Shown here: positions 53,461-62,443 of the stretch, piece by piece
How positions within the stretch are numbered: position 1 is the first letter of the stretch
Layout of the letters: every line of letters begins with the position of its first letter
NCBI RefSeq assembly: GCF_017254915.1
Contig: NZ_JAFKCT010000014.1
Location: 1-64,000, forward strand
Reading direction: 5' to 3'
Length of the DNA stretch: 64,000 nt
Source of the DNA: Algoriphagus oliviformis
GTDB taxonomy: Bacteria > Bacteroidota > Bacteroidia > Cytophagales > Cyclobacteriaceae
Position numbers and translations under genes: made by a program
Notes under the pieces: model-generated
Seen by the model: only the letters and a program-made list of their open reading frames with translations
Told to the model about the DNA's origin: nothing
Database searches by the model: none

Positions 53461-53583
53461 TAAAATGCGGGATCAGTGTTAGGTTGTGTAATCTCAACAA
53501 AATACAATTATTCCAATTTCCTAAAAAAGGTTTTGGCTGCTTTTTATTTGGACTCGTATTCATCACCTGATTTATAGGGCAAT

Positions 53584-53611
53584 AAAAAAGGAGGCGCAAG
53601 GCCTCCTTTTT
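53584..53611. terminator. Terminator of the groES-groEL operon
   Basis: Stem aaaaaggaggc / gcctccttttt with loop GCAAG and T runs on both strands, 24 bp after the groEL stop. Confidence 0.88.
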
Positions 53612-53634
53612 GATATTACGCTTTGGGGCGTGAA

Positions 53635-55263
53635 TTACATCATGCCGCCCATTCCGCCGCCACCCATAGGAGGCATGGCAGGAGCGTCTTCTTTCACGTC
53701 CGCTACCACGCACTCGGTGGTCAGCAGCAATGCCGCGATAGAAGCTGCGTTTTCCAGTGCAAGTCGAGTCACCTTGGTAGGGTCGATCACACCAGCTTCG
53801 AACAGGTCCATGTACTCGTCAGTTCTGGCGTTGTAGCCGAAGTTGCCGGCGTTTTCTCTGATTTTGTTGATCACCACGGAAGGCTCGCCACCGGCGTTGG
53901 CCACGATGGTTCTCAATGGAGCCTCGATGGCAGTTCTCACGATGTTGATACCAGTGTCCTGGTCTTCGTTTTCGCCCTTGAGGTCGGTCAGCGCTTCGGC
54001 AGCTCTTACCAGAGCCACACCGCCACCTACTACCACACCTTCTTGTACGGCAGCTCTGGTAGCGTGAAGGGCATCATCCACGCGGTCTTTTTTCTCTTTC
54101 ATTTCCACCTCGGTAGCAGCACCGATGTAGAGGATAGCCACACCGCCAGACAGTTTGGCAAGTCTTTCCTGCAGCTTCTCTCTGTCGTAGTCGGAAGTGG
54201 TTTTTTCGATTTGGGCTTTGATCTCGGCGATTCTGCCTTTGATCGCAGCTGCATCACCTGCACCGTTGACGATGGTGGTGTTGTCCTTGTCGATGTTGAT
54301 TTTCTCCGCGCGGCCCAGCATATCCGGGGTTGCGTTCTCGAGTTTGAAGCCTCTTTCTTCGGAGATCACGGTACCACCTGTCAGGATGGCGATGTCTTCC
54401 AGCATAGCCTTTCTTCTGTCACCGAAGCCTGGAGCTTTCACGGCGGCCACTTTCAAGGCACCTCTGATTTTGTTCACTACCAAAGTAGCCAGCGCTTCGC
54501 CGTCCACATCTTCGGAGATGATCAACAGGGGCTTGCCGGACTGGGCTACTGGCTCCAATACTGGAAGCAGCTCCTTCATGGAAGAGATCTTCTTGTCGTA
54601 GATCAGGATGAAAGGATTCTCCAGCTCCGCTTCCATTTTCTCGGTGTTGGTCACAAAGTATGGGGACAGGTATCCTCTGTCAAACTGCATACCTTCTACA
54701 GTCTTCACCTCGGTCTCGGTGCCTTTGGCCTCTTCCACGGTGATGACGCCGTCTTTGCCGACTTTGTCCATCGCGTCAGAGATCATGTTGCCGATTTCTT
54801 CGTCGTTGTTTGCGGATACGGTAGCTACCTGGGCGATCTCCTTGGAAGTGGAGATTTGCTTGGAGTTTTCCTTCAGCTTGCCTACTACTGCGCCTACCGC
54901 CTTGTCGATACCTCTTTTGAGGTCCATTGGGTTGGCACCGGCAGCGACGTTTTTGATCCCTACGTTGAAGATGGACTGTGCCAAAACAGTAGCGGTGGTA
55001 GTTCCGTCACCTGCGTTGTCGGCAGTTTTGGAAGCTACTTCCTTCACCAGCTGCGCACCCATGTTTTCGATTGGCTCAGACAGCTCGATTTCTTTTGCTA
55101 CGGACACACCGTCTTTGGTGATGGTAGGAGCTCCGAATTTCTTGTCGATGATGACATTTCGGCCTTTAGGGCCCAAAGTTACTTTTACTGCGTCTGCCAA
55201 TGCATCCACGCCTTTCTTGAGACGGTCTCTGGCATCGGTATCGAAAAACAATTGTTTAGCCAT
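53635..55263 (-). CDS. groEL: 60-kDa chaperonin GroEL
   Basis: A 542-residue chaperonin that refolds proteins with ATP and GroES in the cytoplasm. Identity is unmistakable: the N-terminus MAKQLFFDTDARDRLKKGV, the ATP-binding DGTTTATVLAQSI, the apical EEAKGTETEVKTVEGMQFDRGYLSP, the hinge GGGVALVRA and the Gly-Met tail GGGGMGGMM. The gene follows groES after 39 bp on the same strand and is followed by a terminator. Confidence 0.98.
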   Translation of the reverse strand: MAKQLFFDTDARDRLKKGVDALADAVKVTLGPKGRNVIIDKKFGAPTITKDGVSVAKEIELSEPIENMGAQLVKEVASKTADNAGDGTTTATVLAQSIFNVGIKNVAAGANPMDLKRGIDKAVGAVVGKLKENSKQISTSKEIAQVATVSANNDEEIGNMISDAMDKVGKDGVITVEEAKGTETEVKTVEGMQFDRGYLSPYFVTNTEKMEAELENPFILIYDKKISSMKELLPVLEPVAQSGKPLLIISEDVDGEALATLVVNKIRGALKVAAVKAPGFGDRRKAMLEDIAILTGGTVISEERGFKLENATPDMLGRAEKINIDKDNTTIVNGAGDAAAIKGRIAEIKAQIEKTTSDYDREKLQERLAKLSGGVAILYIGAATEVEMKEKKDRVDDALHATRAAVQEGVVVGGGVALVRAAEALTDLKGENEDQDTGINIVRTAIEAPLRTIVANAGGEPSVVINKIRENAGNFGYNARTDEYMDLFEAGVIDPTKVTRLALENAASIAALLLTTECVVADVKEDAPAMPPMGGGGMGGMM

Positions 55264-55302
55264 GTTATTTTAAGTTTTAAGTTTGTTGATTTTTTGGATT
55301 GA

Positions 55303-55581
55303 TTAAAGGATAGCGAAGATGTCAGACTCTCTCATGATGAGGAAATCCTTGCCTTCCACGCTGAGTTCGGTGCCGGAATATTTTCCGTACAAAACAGTGT
55401 CGCCCACTTTCACAGTCAATGGCTCGTCTTTTTTGCCGTTGCCTACAGCCACCACGGTTCCTTTTTGTGGTTTTTCCTTGGCAGTGTCCGGGATGTAAAG
55501 ACCAGAAGCGGTTTTCTCTTCTGCTGCAGCTGGTTGTACCAAAACTCGGTCTGCAAGAGGTTTGATGTTCACGTTTGACAT
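55303..55581 (-). CDS. groES: 10-kDa co-chaperonin GroES
   Basis: A 92-residue co-chaperonin. The mobile loop (EEKTASGLYIPDTAKEKPQ) and the conserved GTVVAVGNGKKDEP and VLYGKYSGTELSVEG segments are present. It forms the lid of the GroEL cage and heads the operon. An imperfect inverted repeat 51 bp upstream may be a heat-shock operator. Confidence 0.97.
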   Translation of the reverse strand: MSNVNIKPLADRVLVQPAAAEEKTASGLYIPDTAKEKPQKGTVVAVGNGKKDEPLTVKVGDTVLYGKYSGTELSVEGKDFLIMRESDIFAIL

Positions 55582-55631
55582 AGTATTAAATTGTTTAAGG
55601 TTAGATTTTAGATTAAAATGCTATTGCCCTA

Positions 55632-55650
55632 TTAGCACTTCCTGTGCCAA
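55632..55650 (-). promoter_or_regulatory. Inverted repeat upstream of groES
   Basis: ttagcac (55632-55638) / gtgccaa (55644-55650), 6 of 7 pairs, with a 5-bp spacer. The outer half resembles the CIRCE half-site TTAGCACTC, but the spacer is 5 instead of 9, so HrcA control is only a possibility. Confidence 0.35.
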
Positions 55651-55813
55651 GGGGCCAATCGGCCAAAAAGGCTGACAAATCGGCCGCAAATGTTGACCGC
55701 ACTTCCGGCAGTGGCTTGGAAAGAGCGACTTAGAGTCTGTCAATTTTTCCCCGACAGGGCTAAAAAATGTCAGAATTGCGTATTTTGAGACAAACCTAAA
55801 CCTATTCCTACCT

Positions 55814-56521
55814 ATGAGAACCCTACCAAAAAACTGGATCACCGAAGGGCTGATCGATTTTGAGTACAAAAAATACCAGCTTCTGGCCTACCTGCAGGAG
55901 GCCGAGCGGGATTTTCGGGCGGTCAAGCTTTACCCCATGCTCTCAGACCTGATCGAACACCACAAGCTGCTGCAGGAGCTCACTTCCGGCAAGGCGGAGC
56001 TCAACAAGCTTTTTCCCAAGGCCCTCAACGGGATAGACTTCAAAAATGCGCAGCTCCAATTTGAGCAACAGGTGGATGACGGGGAAGTGATGAAGGAGAT
56101 CTCCCAGATCACCGAGTATGCCCTGCCCCGCATCGCAAGCCAGATCGAGGAAGGCAAACACATCTACAACTTCGTGGAGGAGCAGGTAGAGTTTGAGCCC
56201 GTCGGTATTCAGCCCCTGTACAACCGGGAGGGCTTTATCCTGATGACCCGAGAAAAGCGGGCCGAGGTCCATGCTTTCCGCTACAAATCCAACATCCTCC
56301 AACTGGCAGGGGAGAAGTTTCGGAGCATAGTCTTTTGGTTTGTGGGGATTTTTCAGAAAAGCATGGTCAATACGCTGGAAAAGCTGAAGATGCAGCTCAT
56401 CCGCGAGATCAAGGAGCTTCCCAATCCCGCCACCTGGAGGCTGCACAGTCCCCATTCCGTACCTATAGAAGAAACGCTCGTGCCGATATCGAAGCGACTG
56501 GTGCTACAGCAGATCAGCTGA
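55814..56521 (+). CDS. Conserved-type protein of unknown function
   Basis: A 235-residue soluble protein, divergent from groESL. It is rich in charged helices (YQLLAYLQEAERDFRAVKLYPMLSDLIEHH; QLQFEQQVDDGEVMKEISQITEYALPRIASQIEEGKHIYNFVEEQ), then has a strand-rich part (EFEPVGIQPLYNREGFILM) with a C-terminal basic stretch. No signal peptide, no membrane segment apart from a mildly hydrophobic SIVFWFVGIF, and no known motif was recognised. It could be a cytoplasmic scaffold; function cannot be assigned. Confidence 0.8.
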   Translation: MRTLPKNWITEGLIDFEYKKYQLLAYLQEAERDFRAVKLYPMLSDLIEHHKLLQELTSGKAELNKLFPKALNGIDFKNAQLQFEQQVDDGEVMKEISQITEYALPRIASQIEEGKHIYNFVEEQVEFEPVGIQPLYNREGFILMTREKRAEVHAFRYKSNILQLAGEKFRSIVFWFVGIFQKSMVNTLEKLKMQLIREIKELPNPATWRLHSPHSVPIEETLVPISKRLVLQQIS

Positions 56522-56696
56522 AACCACTGACGACTCAGATCAAGAACCCGACGAGGGGGGCGCAGGGCTTACCCTATCTGAAAGGCTTTAGATCCATTGG
56601 GCTGTGCAGGTAAGGTGATGCAGATTCTTTTGGAAACCAGTTTCTGGTTTTTAGACGGAAATTTTCCAGTTTTGTGGTTAGAAATGAACCCTATCC

Positions 56697-58685
56697 ATGC
56701 GAAAACTTCTATTTTTTTTCCTGCTTAGCACTTCTGCCAGTCTAGGCCAAGAATTGCAGCCACTGCCCCTGAGGACTTCGGTAAAGACCGAATACCGGGC
56801 CATTCGTCGCGATGTGCCCATGACCAACTCGATCCGCAGGGCCTTTGAGGCAGGAACGAGGGATTTTTCAGGCAGGCCCGGCCCGAACTATTGGCAGCTT
56901 GAGACCGACTTCACCATACAGGTAAGTTTGGATCCCCATACCCAGACTTTGACCGGGACAGAGAAGATTTTGGTCCACAACAACAGCAAAGATGACCTAG
57001 ATCGGATCGTGCTTCGTCTGGACCACAACGTCTTCAGGGGCGACGTGCCTAGAGGCTCGTCCATCCCTGCCGAGCAGACAGAGGGCATGGTCGTGACCCG
57101 GATCCGGGTTGCCGGAGAGGATATAGACCTTACCGAGACCAGAATGGGGCGCAGCCAAGCTCCAAAGCCGGGCGTCTCAGGCCTGAAAAAAACCGTCGCC
57201 ACCATCTACCTAGGTCGGCCGATCAAGGCGGGGTCAACGGCGGAACTGGAGATAGACTGGCATACCAAATTGCCTGGCGGTACCAAGGGACTGGGGCATC
57301 GCATGACCCAGCGCTTTGACAGCACCCTCTTCCAGCCCACGCAGTGGTTTCCCCGCTTGGCAAAATACGATGACATGAGAGGCTGGGAGACCAGCCCTTA
57401 TCTCGGGCCAGCTGAGTTTTTCAACAACTTCGGAAAGTTTGACGTCTCCGTGACCGTGCCGGGTGGCTGGATCGTAAGCGGGACGGGACTGCTGCAAAAT
57501 CCCCAGGAAGTGCTCACTCCTGCGTCGAGGGAACGCTTGGCAAAAGTGTTGGAAGCGGATGGGGAGACGACCATCGTATCAGAGAAGGAGCGGGGGCCGG
57601 GCATTGCTACCGCGGCGGGAGAGAAGCTTACTTGGCGTTTTGTGGCGGATCGGGTCAACGACTTTGCCTGGGCGGCCTCAGCGGATTTTATCTGGAAGGG
57701 AACCAGGGCCAATATACCCGGTAAGGGCTATGTGCCTATCTATATGGTGTATGAGCCGGAGCGGGCGGAGTCTTACGAAAATGCCGCCACGATCACCCGG
57801 CATGCGCTGGAGTTTTATTCCGAGCTCTGGGCGCCTTATCCATTTCCACAGCTGACTTTGCAGGACGGCCCCAGTGCTGGCATGGAGTACCCCATGGTGA
57901 TCAATTCCAACCAGGGAGCTGCAGACCACGAGACTGCACACCAATGGTGGCCGATGATGCTGGGTACCAATGAAACCCGCTACGGATGGATGGACGAAGG
58001 CTTTAACCAATATATGAACATCCTTTCAGCGGCGGACGCGAGGGGAGTAGAGGCGAGGCTGGATGGGCTTGGCCAAAGCTACGGCAGGATCAGCGGGAGC
58101 GAGGATGAGGCGCCGCTTATGTGGAGCGCCAATGAGGCCGGAATGGGCTACAGCTTCCAAACCTACCAAAAGACCCCACTCATGCTTTCCATGCTGGGAG
58201 GGATAGTAGGTGATGAGGCAGTCATCAAAGCGATGAGGAAATACACAGCTGCCTGGGCATTTAAGCACCCGTCCCCTTGGGATTACCTGTTTTTTATGAA
58301 CCAAGAGCTGGGTCAAAACTTGGAATGGTTCTGGTATTACTGGCTCTTCACCACCGAATCCGTCGATGGCTCCATCGCCGAGGTCGATACCTCTGACGGT
58401 AAGACCAGGGTCAAAGTCCGTCAGGATGGGCAAATGCCCTCCCCGGTGGTGCTGCAGTTAGAGCTGGAGCCCGGTGCCGGAGAGCTGAAGCTGATGCCAA
58501 ACGGAAAGCAAACGGGCGAAAATACGGTAGAAGTGTCTTGGCCAGTGGATATATGGTGGAGTGGCAGTAGGAGCTTTGAGGCAGAGCTGGATTTCGGAGA
58601 CAGAAAGGTCAAAAAGATCACCCTTGACCCCCATGGCCGCTTTCCAGACCGGGATGTAAACGACAATGTCTGGCCAAGAAAGTAG
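56697..58685 (+). CDS. Secreted M1-family zinc aminopeptidase
   Basis: A 662-residue protein with signal peptide ending near residue 18. The zinc site is HETAH (His411, Glu412, His415) with the third ligand Glu434 in MDEGFNQY, at the exact M1 spacing. Upstream, GPSAGMEYPMV stands for the GxMEN exopeptidase motif, with Tyr in place of Asn. An N-terminal all-beta domain precedes the catalytic domain. It should release N-terminal amino acids from peptides in the periplasm or outside. Monocistronic. Confidence 0.9.
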   Translation: MRKLLFFFLLSTSASLGQELQPLPLRTSVKTEYRAIRRDVPMTNSIRRAFEAGTRDFSGRPGPNYWQLETDFTIQVSLDPHTQTLTGTEKILVHNNSKDDLDRIVLRLDHNVFRGDVPRGSSIPAEQTEGMVVTRIRVAGEDIDLTETRMGRSQAPKPGVSGLKKTVATIYLGRPIKAGSTAELEIDWHTKLPGGTKGLGHRMTQRFDSTLFQPTQWFPRLAKYDDMRGWETSPYLGPAEFFNNFGKFDVSVTVPGGWIVSGTGLLQNPQEVLTPASRERLAKVLEADGETTIVSEKERGPGIATAAGEKLTWRFVADRVNDFAWAASADFIWKGTRANIPGKGYVPIYMVYEPERAESYENAATITRHALEFYSELWAPYPFPQLTLQDGPSAGMEYPMVINSNQGAADHETAHQWWPMMLGTNETRYGWMDEGFNQYMNILSAADARGVEARLDGLGQSYGRISGSEDEAPLMWSANEAGMGYSFQTYQKTPLMLSMLGGIVGDEAVIKAMRKYTAAWAFKHPSPWDYLFFMNQELGQNLEWFWYYWLFTTESVDGSIAEVDTSDGKTRVKVRQDGQMPSPVVLQLELEPGAGELKLMPNGKQTGENTVEVSWPVDIWWSGSRSFEAELDFGDRKVKKITLDPHGRFPDRDVNDNVWPRK

Positions 58686-58970
58686 GAGTCTATTGGTGCC
58701 CTGGCCTACAGGGAGTTGCTCAATGGCTTCCTTGCACATCGTAGCCACGCCAGGCGAATGGCAGTCCCCGCCTACCCAATCGGGGTTTCGATCAGCGAAG
58801 CTTTTTCCGGATTTAGAAAGTAACAATTGGAACTTTTGATAATCTTTGGGAAATGGATACGCCTACCGAACCCAAAATGAATTAAGTCAATAAATGAAAT
58901 ACATTTTCGGTGATATGAAAAAAAAGGCTTTTTTGAAGTGAAGTGAGTACAAAAATTGCTCATTTTCAAT

Positions 58971-58978
58971 TATCTTTG
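58971..58978 (+). promoter_or_regulatory. Candidate -7 element (TATCTTTG)
   Basis: Exact Bacteroidota -7 match in the long gap, 385 bp before the ManC start; a TTG lies only 12 bp upstream (58956-58958), shorter than the usual spacing. It may start a long-leader transcript or a small RNA. Confidence 0.35.
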
Positions 58979-59309
58979 TTTCAAGAAAAAGCCCTAAAAC
59001 GCTTCAAATTTTTATTTTGAGGTAGGTTTTTTTGCCAAAATGCCATAAACCCATAGGTTTGGACTTCCGTCGGGGAGTCTAATCGAGCTAAGACCAGAGA
59101 CTTGTCCAGTACATTGTCGCAAAGCCCAAGGGGTTGATCTTTTCCCTTTTTAAATTTTGCGTTTTGGATTTGGTGAGGATGGGACTGAAAGGGCGAAGCT
59201 GTAGCTGGTCGGCAAGTTTCTTCCAATAAAGAATGAAGGCGCCCAGCAATTCAGGGATATTTTTGTTGTTTTTTCAGATTTCCAGTTAATTGGTAGTTCC
59301 TTAGCATAT

Positions 59310-59328
59310 CCCAAAGCCATACTTTGGG
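59310..59328 (+). promoter_or_regulatory. Palindrome upstream of the ManC gene
   Basis: Perfect 7-bp inverted repeat CCCAAAG-CCATA-CTTTGGG, 34 bp before the ManC ATG; a possible operator or small stem-loop. Confidence 0.4.
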
Positions 59329-59362
59329 TGGGAGTTCAAGTCAACAAGCAGTTTTTTAAACC

Positions 59363-60373
59363 ATGGATGTTCAAAAACCAAAAACAGTAAACGTAATTCT
59401 TTCCGGTGGAGTAGGGTCGAGGCTTTGGCCGCTTTCCAGAAAGACGAGACCCAAGCAGTATTTGCCCATCTTCGAGGGCCATACACTTTTTCAAAAAACG
59501 GCTTTGCGCAACAAGAGCTTCTGCGATCAGGTGATCGTGGTCGGCAACTGCGACAACTATGAGCTTTCCCGTAAAGATCTGGATGAAGCTGGCGTAAAGA
59601 GCTATTCAGAAATCATCGAAGCCTGCCCCCGCAATACCGCAGCGGCAATTGCCTTTGCGGCTTTTGCGGCCCAGCCGGAAGACATCCTTTTCGTCACGCC
59701 TTCAGACCATCTGATTGTGGACGAAGGGCTTTATTCCTCGGCGGTTTCCCGAGCTACCGAGCTTGCCAAGGAAGGTTATATCGTGACATTTGGCCTGAAG
59801 CCTACCAAGCCTGAGACAGGCTATGGCTACATCGAGTCGGCAGGGGAAGAGGTAAAGAGTTTCAGGGAAAAACCTGATCTGCAAACTGCCTTGGCCTTTT
59901 TGGAGCAGGGTAACTTCTATTGGAATTCCGGCATGTTTTGCTTCAAGGCCGGCGTTTATTTGGAGGAACTTCGGCAGTTGGAACCGGAGGTTTTCCAAGC
60001 TTCCAAGGAAGCCTACGAAGGGGCGGAGTCCGGAAAATTGGATTTTGACCTCTCCATGAAAATCCCATCCATTTCTGTGGATTACGCGGTGATGGAGCGG
60101 ACCAAAAAAATCAAAGTAGTGCCTTCACTGTTTCAGTGGTCGGACATGGGTTCCTTCGAATCCATCTACGAATACCTCGAGCAGACCGGGCACCCCAAGG
60201 ACGAGCTGGGCAACATGGTGATCGGAACATCCATCCATACCGAGTTTACCGGCTTGACCAATACCATTTTGATCCAGACCCCTGACGCCATTTTGGTGCT
60301 TCGCAAGGAAAATGCGCAGGAAGTGAAGAAGATCTACGAGAGACTGGAAAAGGAGCGGCCCGAACTGGTCTGA
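59363..60373 (+). CDS. manC: Mannose-1-phosphate guanylyltransferase
   Basis: A 336-residue nucleotidyltransferase making GDP-mannose from GTP and mannose-1-phosphate. Signature ILSGGVGSRLWPLSR (residues 12-26), then KPTKPETGYGYIE, VKSFREKPD and NSGMFCFKA. Length shows only the transferase domain, without the fused isomerase found in longer enzymes. It heads the surface-polysaccharide cluster and feeds GDP-mannose to the GDP-fucose branch (GDP-fucose synthase at 61479); the intervening GDP-mannose dehydratase is not in the window. Confidence 0.92.
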   Translation: MDVQKPKTVNVILSGGVGSRLWPLSRKTRPKQYLPIFEGHTLFQKTALRNKSFCDQVIVVGNCDNYELSRKDLDEAGVKSYSEIIEACPRNTAAAIAFAAFAAQPEDILFVTPSDHLIVDEGLYSSAVSRATELAKEGYIVTFGLKPTKPETGYGYIESAGEEVKSFREKPDLQTALAFLEQGNFYWNSGMFCFKAGVYLEELRQLEPEVFQASKEAYEGAESGKLDFDLSMKIPSISVDYAVMERTKKIKVVPSLFQWSDMGSFESIYEYLEQTGHPKDELGNMVIGTSIHTEFTGLTNTILIQTPDAILVLRKENAQEVKKIYERLEKERPELV

Positions 60374-60387
60374 TCAAAGCAAAGCGA

Positions 60388-60433
60388 CAGCGGATTTCGA
60401 TATAGGAATAGGCCTGTTTTGGCCTAGCCGCTG
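60388..60433 (+). promoter_or_regulatory. Stem-loop in the manC-UXS gap
   Basis: Nested inverted repeats: cagcgg (60388-60393) / ccgctg (60428-60433) outside and taggcc (60409-60414) / ggccta (60421-60426) inside with loop TGTTTT. No T run; possibly a processing or stability element. Confidence 0.4.
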
Positions 60434-60457
60434 CCAAAGGGACACTGACAATACTAT

Positions 60458-61402
60458 ATGAAAAGAATACTTGTCACAGGCGGAGCCGGTTTTCTGGGCT
60501 CCCATCTCTGTGAGCGTCTGTTGAAAGAGGGGAACGAAGTGCTCTGCGTGGACAACCTGTTCACGGGAAGAAAGTCCAACATCCATCACCTGATGGATGA
60601 CAAAAATTTCGAGTTTTTACGCCATGACGTGACCTTCCCCCTGTTTGCGGAGGTCGATGAAATCTACAATCTGGCTTGCCCAGCAAGCCCGGTGCACTAT
60701 CAATTTGACCCCGTGCAGACGACCAAGACCTCCGTCATCGGGGCAATCAACATGCTGGGCATGGCCAAGCGTCTTCGCATCAAGATCCTTCAGGCGAGCA
60801 CTTCCGAAGTGTACGGAGATCCTGAGATCCATCCCCAGCCTGAATCTTACAAGGGCAGCGTCAGCACCACTGGAATACGGGCCTGCTATGACGAGGGAAA
60901 GCGATGTGCGGAAACCCTGTTTTTTGACTATCAGCGGCAGCACGGCGTAGCGATCAAGGTCATGCGGATCTTCAATACCTACGGTCCGAGGATGCATCCC
61001 AACGATGGGCGCGTGGTGAGCAACTTTATCGTCCAGGCTTTGAAGGGGCAGGACATCACCATTTTCGGGGATGGAAAGCAGACCAGAAGCTTTTGCTATG
61101 TCGATGACAACATCGAAGGGATGCACCGCCTCATGAATTCCAGGGATGGCTTTACCGGTCCTGTGAACATCGGCAATCCCGGGGAATTTACCATGCTCGA
61201 GCTTGCGCAATTGGTCATGGAACTGACCAACAGCAAAAGTAAGCTCAAGTTTTTGCCTTTGCCCCAGGATGATCCCATGCAGCGCCAGCCTATCATTGAC
61301 TTGGCAAAAAAAGAACTGGGATGGGAGCCTACCGTGGATTTGCGGACTGGCCTAGGGAAGACCATTGCGTATTTCGAAGAAGAACTCAAAAAAGGCTTTT
61401 AG
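60458..61402 (+). CDS. UDP-glucuronate decarboxylase (UDP-xylose synthase)
   Basis: A 314-residue SDR enzyme. Rossmann motif GGAGFLGSHL (8-17), active-site Thr/Ser in ASTSEVYGDP, Tyr144 and Lys148 in YDEGK, and the NTYGPRMHPNDGRVVSNF segment that distinguishes UXS from 4-epimerases. It converts UDP-glucuronate to UDP-xylose in the cytoplasm for glycan synthesis. It lies in the same direction as manC and the GDP-fucose synthase gene. Confidence 0.9.
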   Translation: MKRILVTGGAGFLGSHLCERLLKEGNEVLCVDNLFTGRKSNIHHLMDDKNFEFLRHDVTFPLFAEVDEIYNLACPASPVHYQFDPVQTTKTSVIGAINMLGMAKRLRIKILQASTSEVYGDPEIHPQPESYKGSVSTTGIRACYDEGKRCAETLFFDYQRQHGVAIKVMRIFNTYGPRMHPNDGRVVSNFIVQALKGQDITIFGDGKQTRSFCYVDDNIEGMHRLMNSRDGFTGPVNIGNPGEFTMLELAQLVMELTNSKSKLKFLPLPQDDPMQRQPIIDLAKKELGWEPTVDLRTGLGKTIAYFEEELKKGF

Positions 61403-61478
61403 CCTAAACAGGTCAAGGACTATTGCAGGCCGAAAGACTGAAAGCATAAAAAACACCAACCTCTAACCACCTACTACT

Positions 61479-62435
61479 TTGAACCTCAACGACAAGTCGA
61501 AAATCTACATCGCCGGACACCGGGGAATGGTCGGGTCGGCCATCTGGAGAGCCCTGGAAGCCAAGGGCTATTCCAATTTGATTGGACAGACATCTTCGGA
61601 GCTGGACCTCAGAGACCAAGAGGCTGTCACGTCTTTCTTTTCCGAGCACAAGCCGGATGTCGTCATCGACGCGGCGGCAAGGGTTGGGGGGATTTTGGCC
61701 AACAATACCTATCCCTATCAGTTTCTGATGGAGAACATGCAGATCCAAAACAACCTGATCGACTCCTCTTTCCGAACGGATGTACAAAAATTCATTTTTC
61801 TGGGTTCCTCCTGCATCTACCCGAAGCTGGCTCCCCAGCCTCTGAAGGAAGAGCATCTGCTGACCGGGCCCTTGGAGCCTACCAACGAGTGGTATGCAGT
61901 CGCCAAGATCACAGGCGTCAAGGCCTGTGAATCCATCAGAAAGCAGTATGGGCGAGACTATATCTCCTTGATGCCCACCAATCTGTATGGCCCCTTTGAC
62001 AATTTTGACCTGAACACGTCCCATGTGCTGCCCGCTATGATCCGCAAGTTTCATCTTGCGAAGGAAGGGGGCAACGTACCTGTGGAGCTTTGGGGTTCGG
62101 GTACACCTATGCGTGAATTTCTCTACGTGGAAGATCTGGCCGACGCCGTGGTTTTTGCCTTGGAGAATGAATTTCACGACAATCTCTACAACGTAGGCAC
62201 CGGAGTGGACCTTACCATCAAGGAATTGGCGGAGTTGATCCAAAAGACCGTAGGCCATAGCGGTGAGATCCTCTGGGACTCGAGCAAGCCGGATGGCACT
62301 CCACGCAAGCTCATGGACGTATCCAAAATGGAGAATGCGGGCTGGAAAGCCAAAGTGGGCTTGGAAGAGGGAATCAAGAAAACCTACCAGTGGTTTTTGG
62401 AAAACCAGGAGAGCTTTAAAGAAGTAAAAATCTGA
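61479..62435 (+). CDS. fcl: GDP-L-fucose synthase
   Basis: A 318-residue epimerase/reductase forming GDP-L-fucose. Signatures: YIAGHRGMVGSAIWRAL (10-26), GSSCIYPKLAPQP (109-121), the catalytic Tyr139 and Lys143 in YAVAK, and PTNLYGPFDNFD. There is no ATG before the Rossmann motif in this frame; the TTG at 61479 gives the usual N-terminus (family members begin 5-8 residues before the first strand), so a TTG start is inferred. It uses the GDP-4-keto-6-deoxymannose made from GDP-mannose. Confidence 0.92.
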   Translation: MNLNDKSKIYIAGHRGMVGSAIWRALEAKGYSNLIGQTSSELDLRDQEAVTSFFSEHKPDVVIDAAARVGGILANNTYPYQFLMENMQIQNNLIDSSFRTDVQKFIFLGSSCIYPKLAPQPLKEEHLLTGPLEPTNEWYAVAKITGVKACESIRKQYGRDYISLMPTNLYGPFDNFDLNTSHVLPAMIRKFHLAKEGGNVPVELWGSGTPMREFLYVEDLADAVVFALENEFHDNLYNVGTGVDLTIKELAELIQKTVGHSGEILWDSSKPDGTPRKLMDVSKMENAGWKAKVGLEEGIKKTYQWFLENQESFKEVKI

Positions 62436-62443
62436 GTACAGGC

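Larger units (their letters stand above)
58686..59362. other. Long intergenic region ahead of the polysaccharide cluster
   Basis: About 680 bp with no supported gene. It holds an exact TAnnTTTG sequence (TATCTTTG, 58971-58978) and the palindrome at 59310-59328. A minus-strand frame of about 60 codons without a start (59088-59268) ends in a plausible C-terminus but matches nothing recognised. Confidence 0.5.

Noticed and set aside
53623..55302. A 559-codon plus-strand frame opposite groEL
   Set aside because: Shadow of groEL; composition is unnatural and groEL is unambiguous on the minus strand.
55632..55650. True CIRCE element
   Set aside because: The spacer is 5 bp instead of 9 and the second half-site is only partial; kept as a low-confidence inverted repeat.
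58772..59226. Two short minus-strand frames in the long gap
   Set aside because: Composition is low-complexity and no family was recognised; treated as intergenic.
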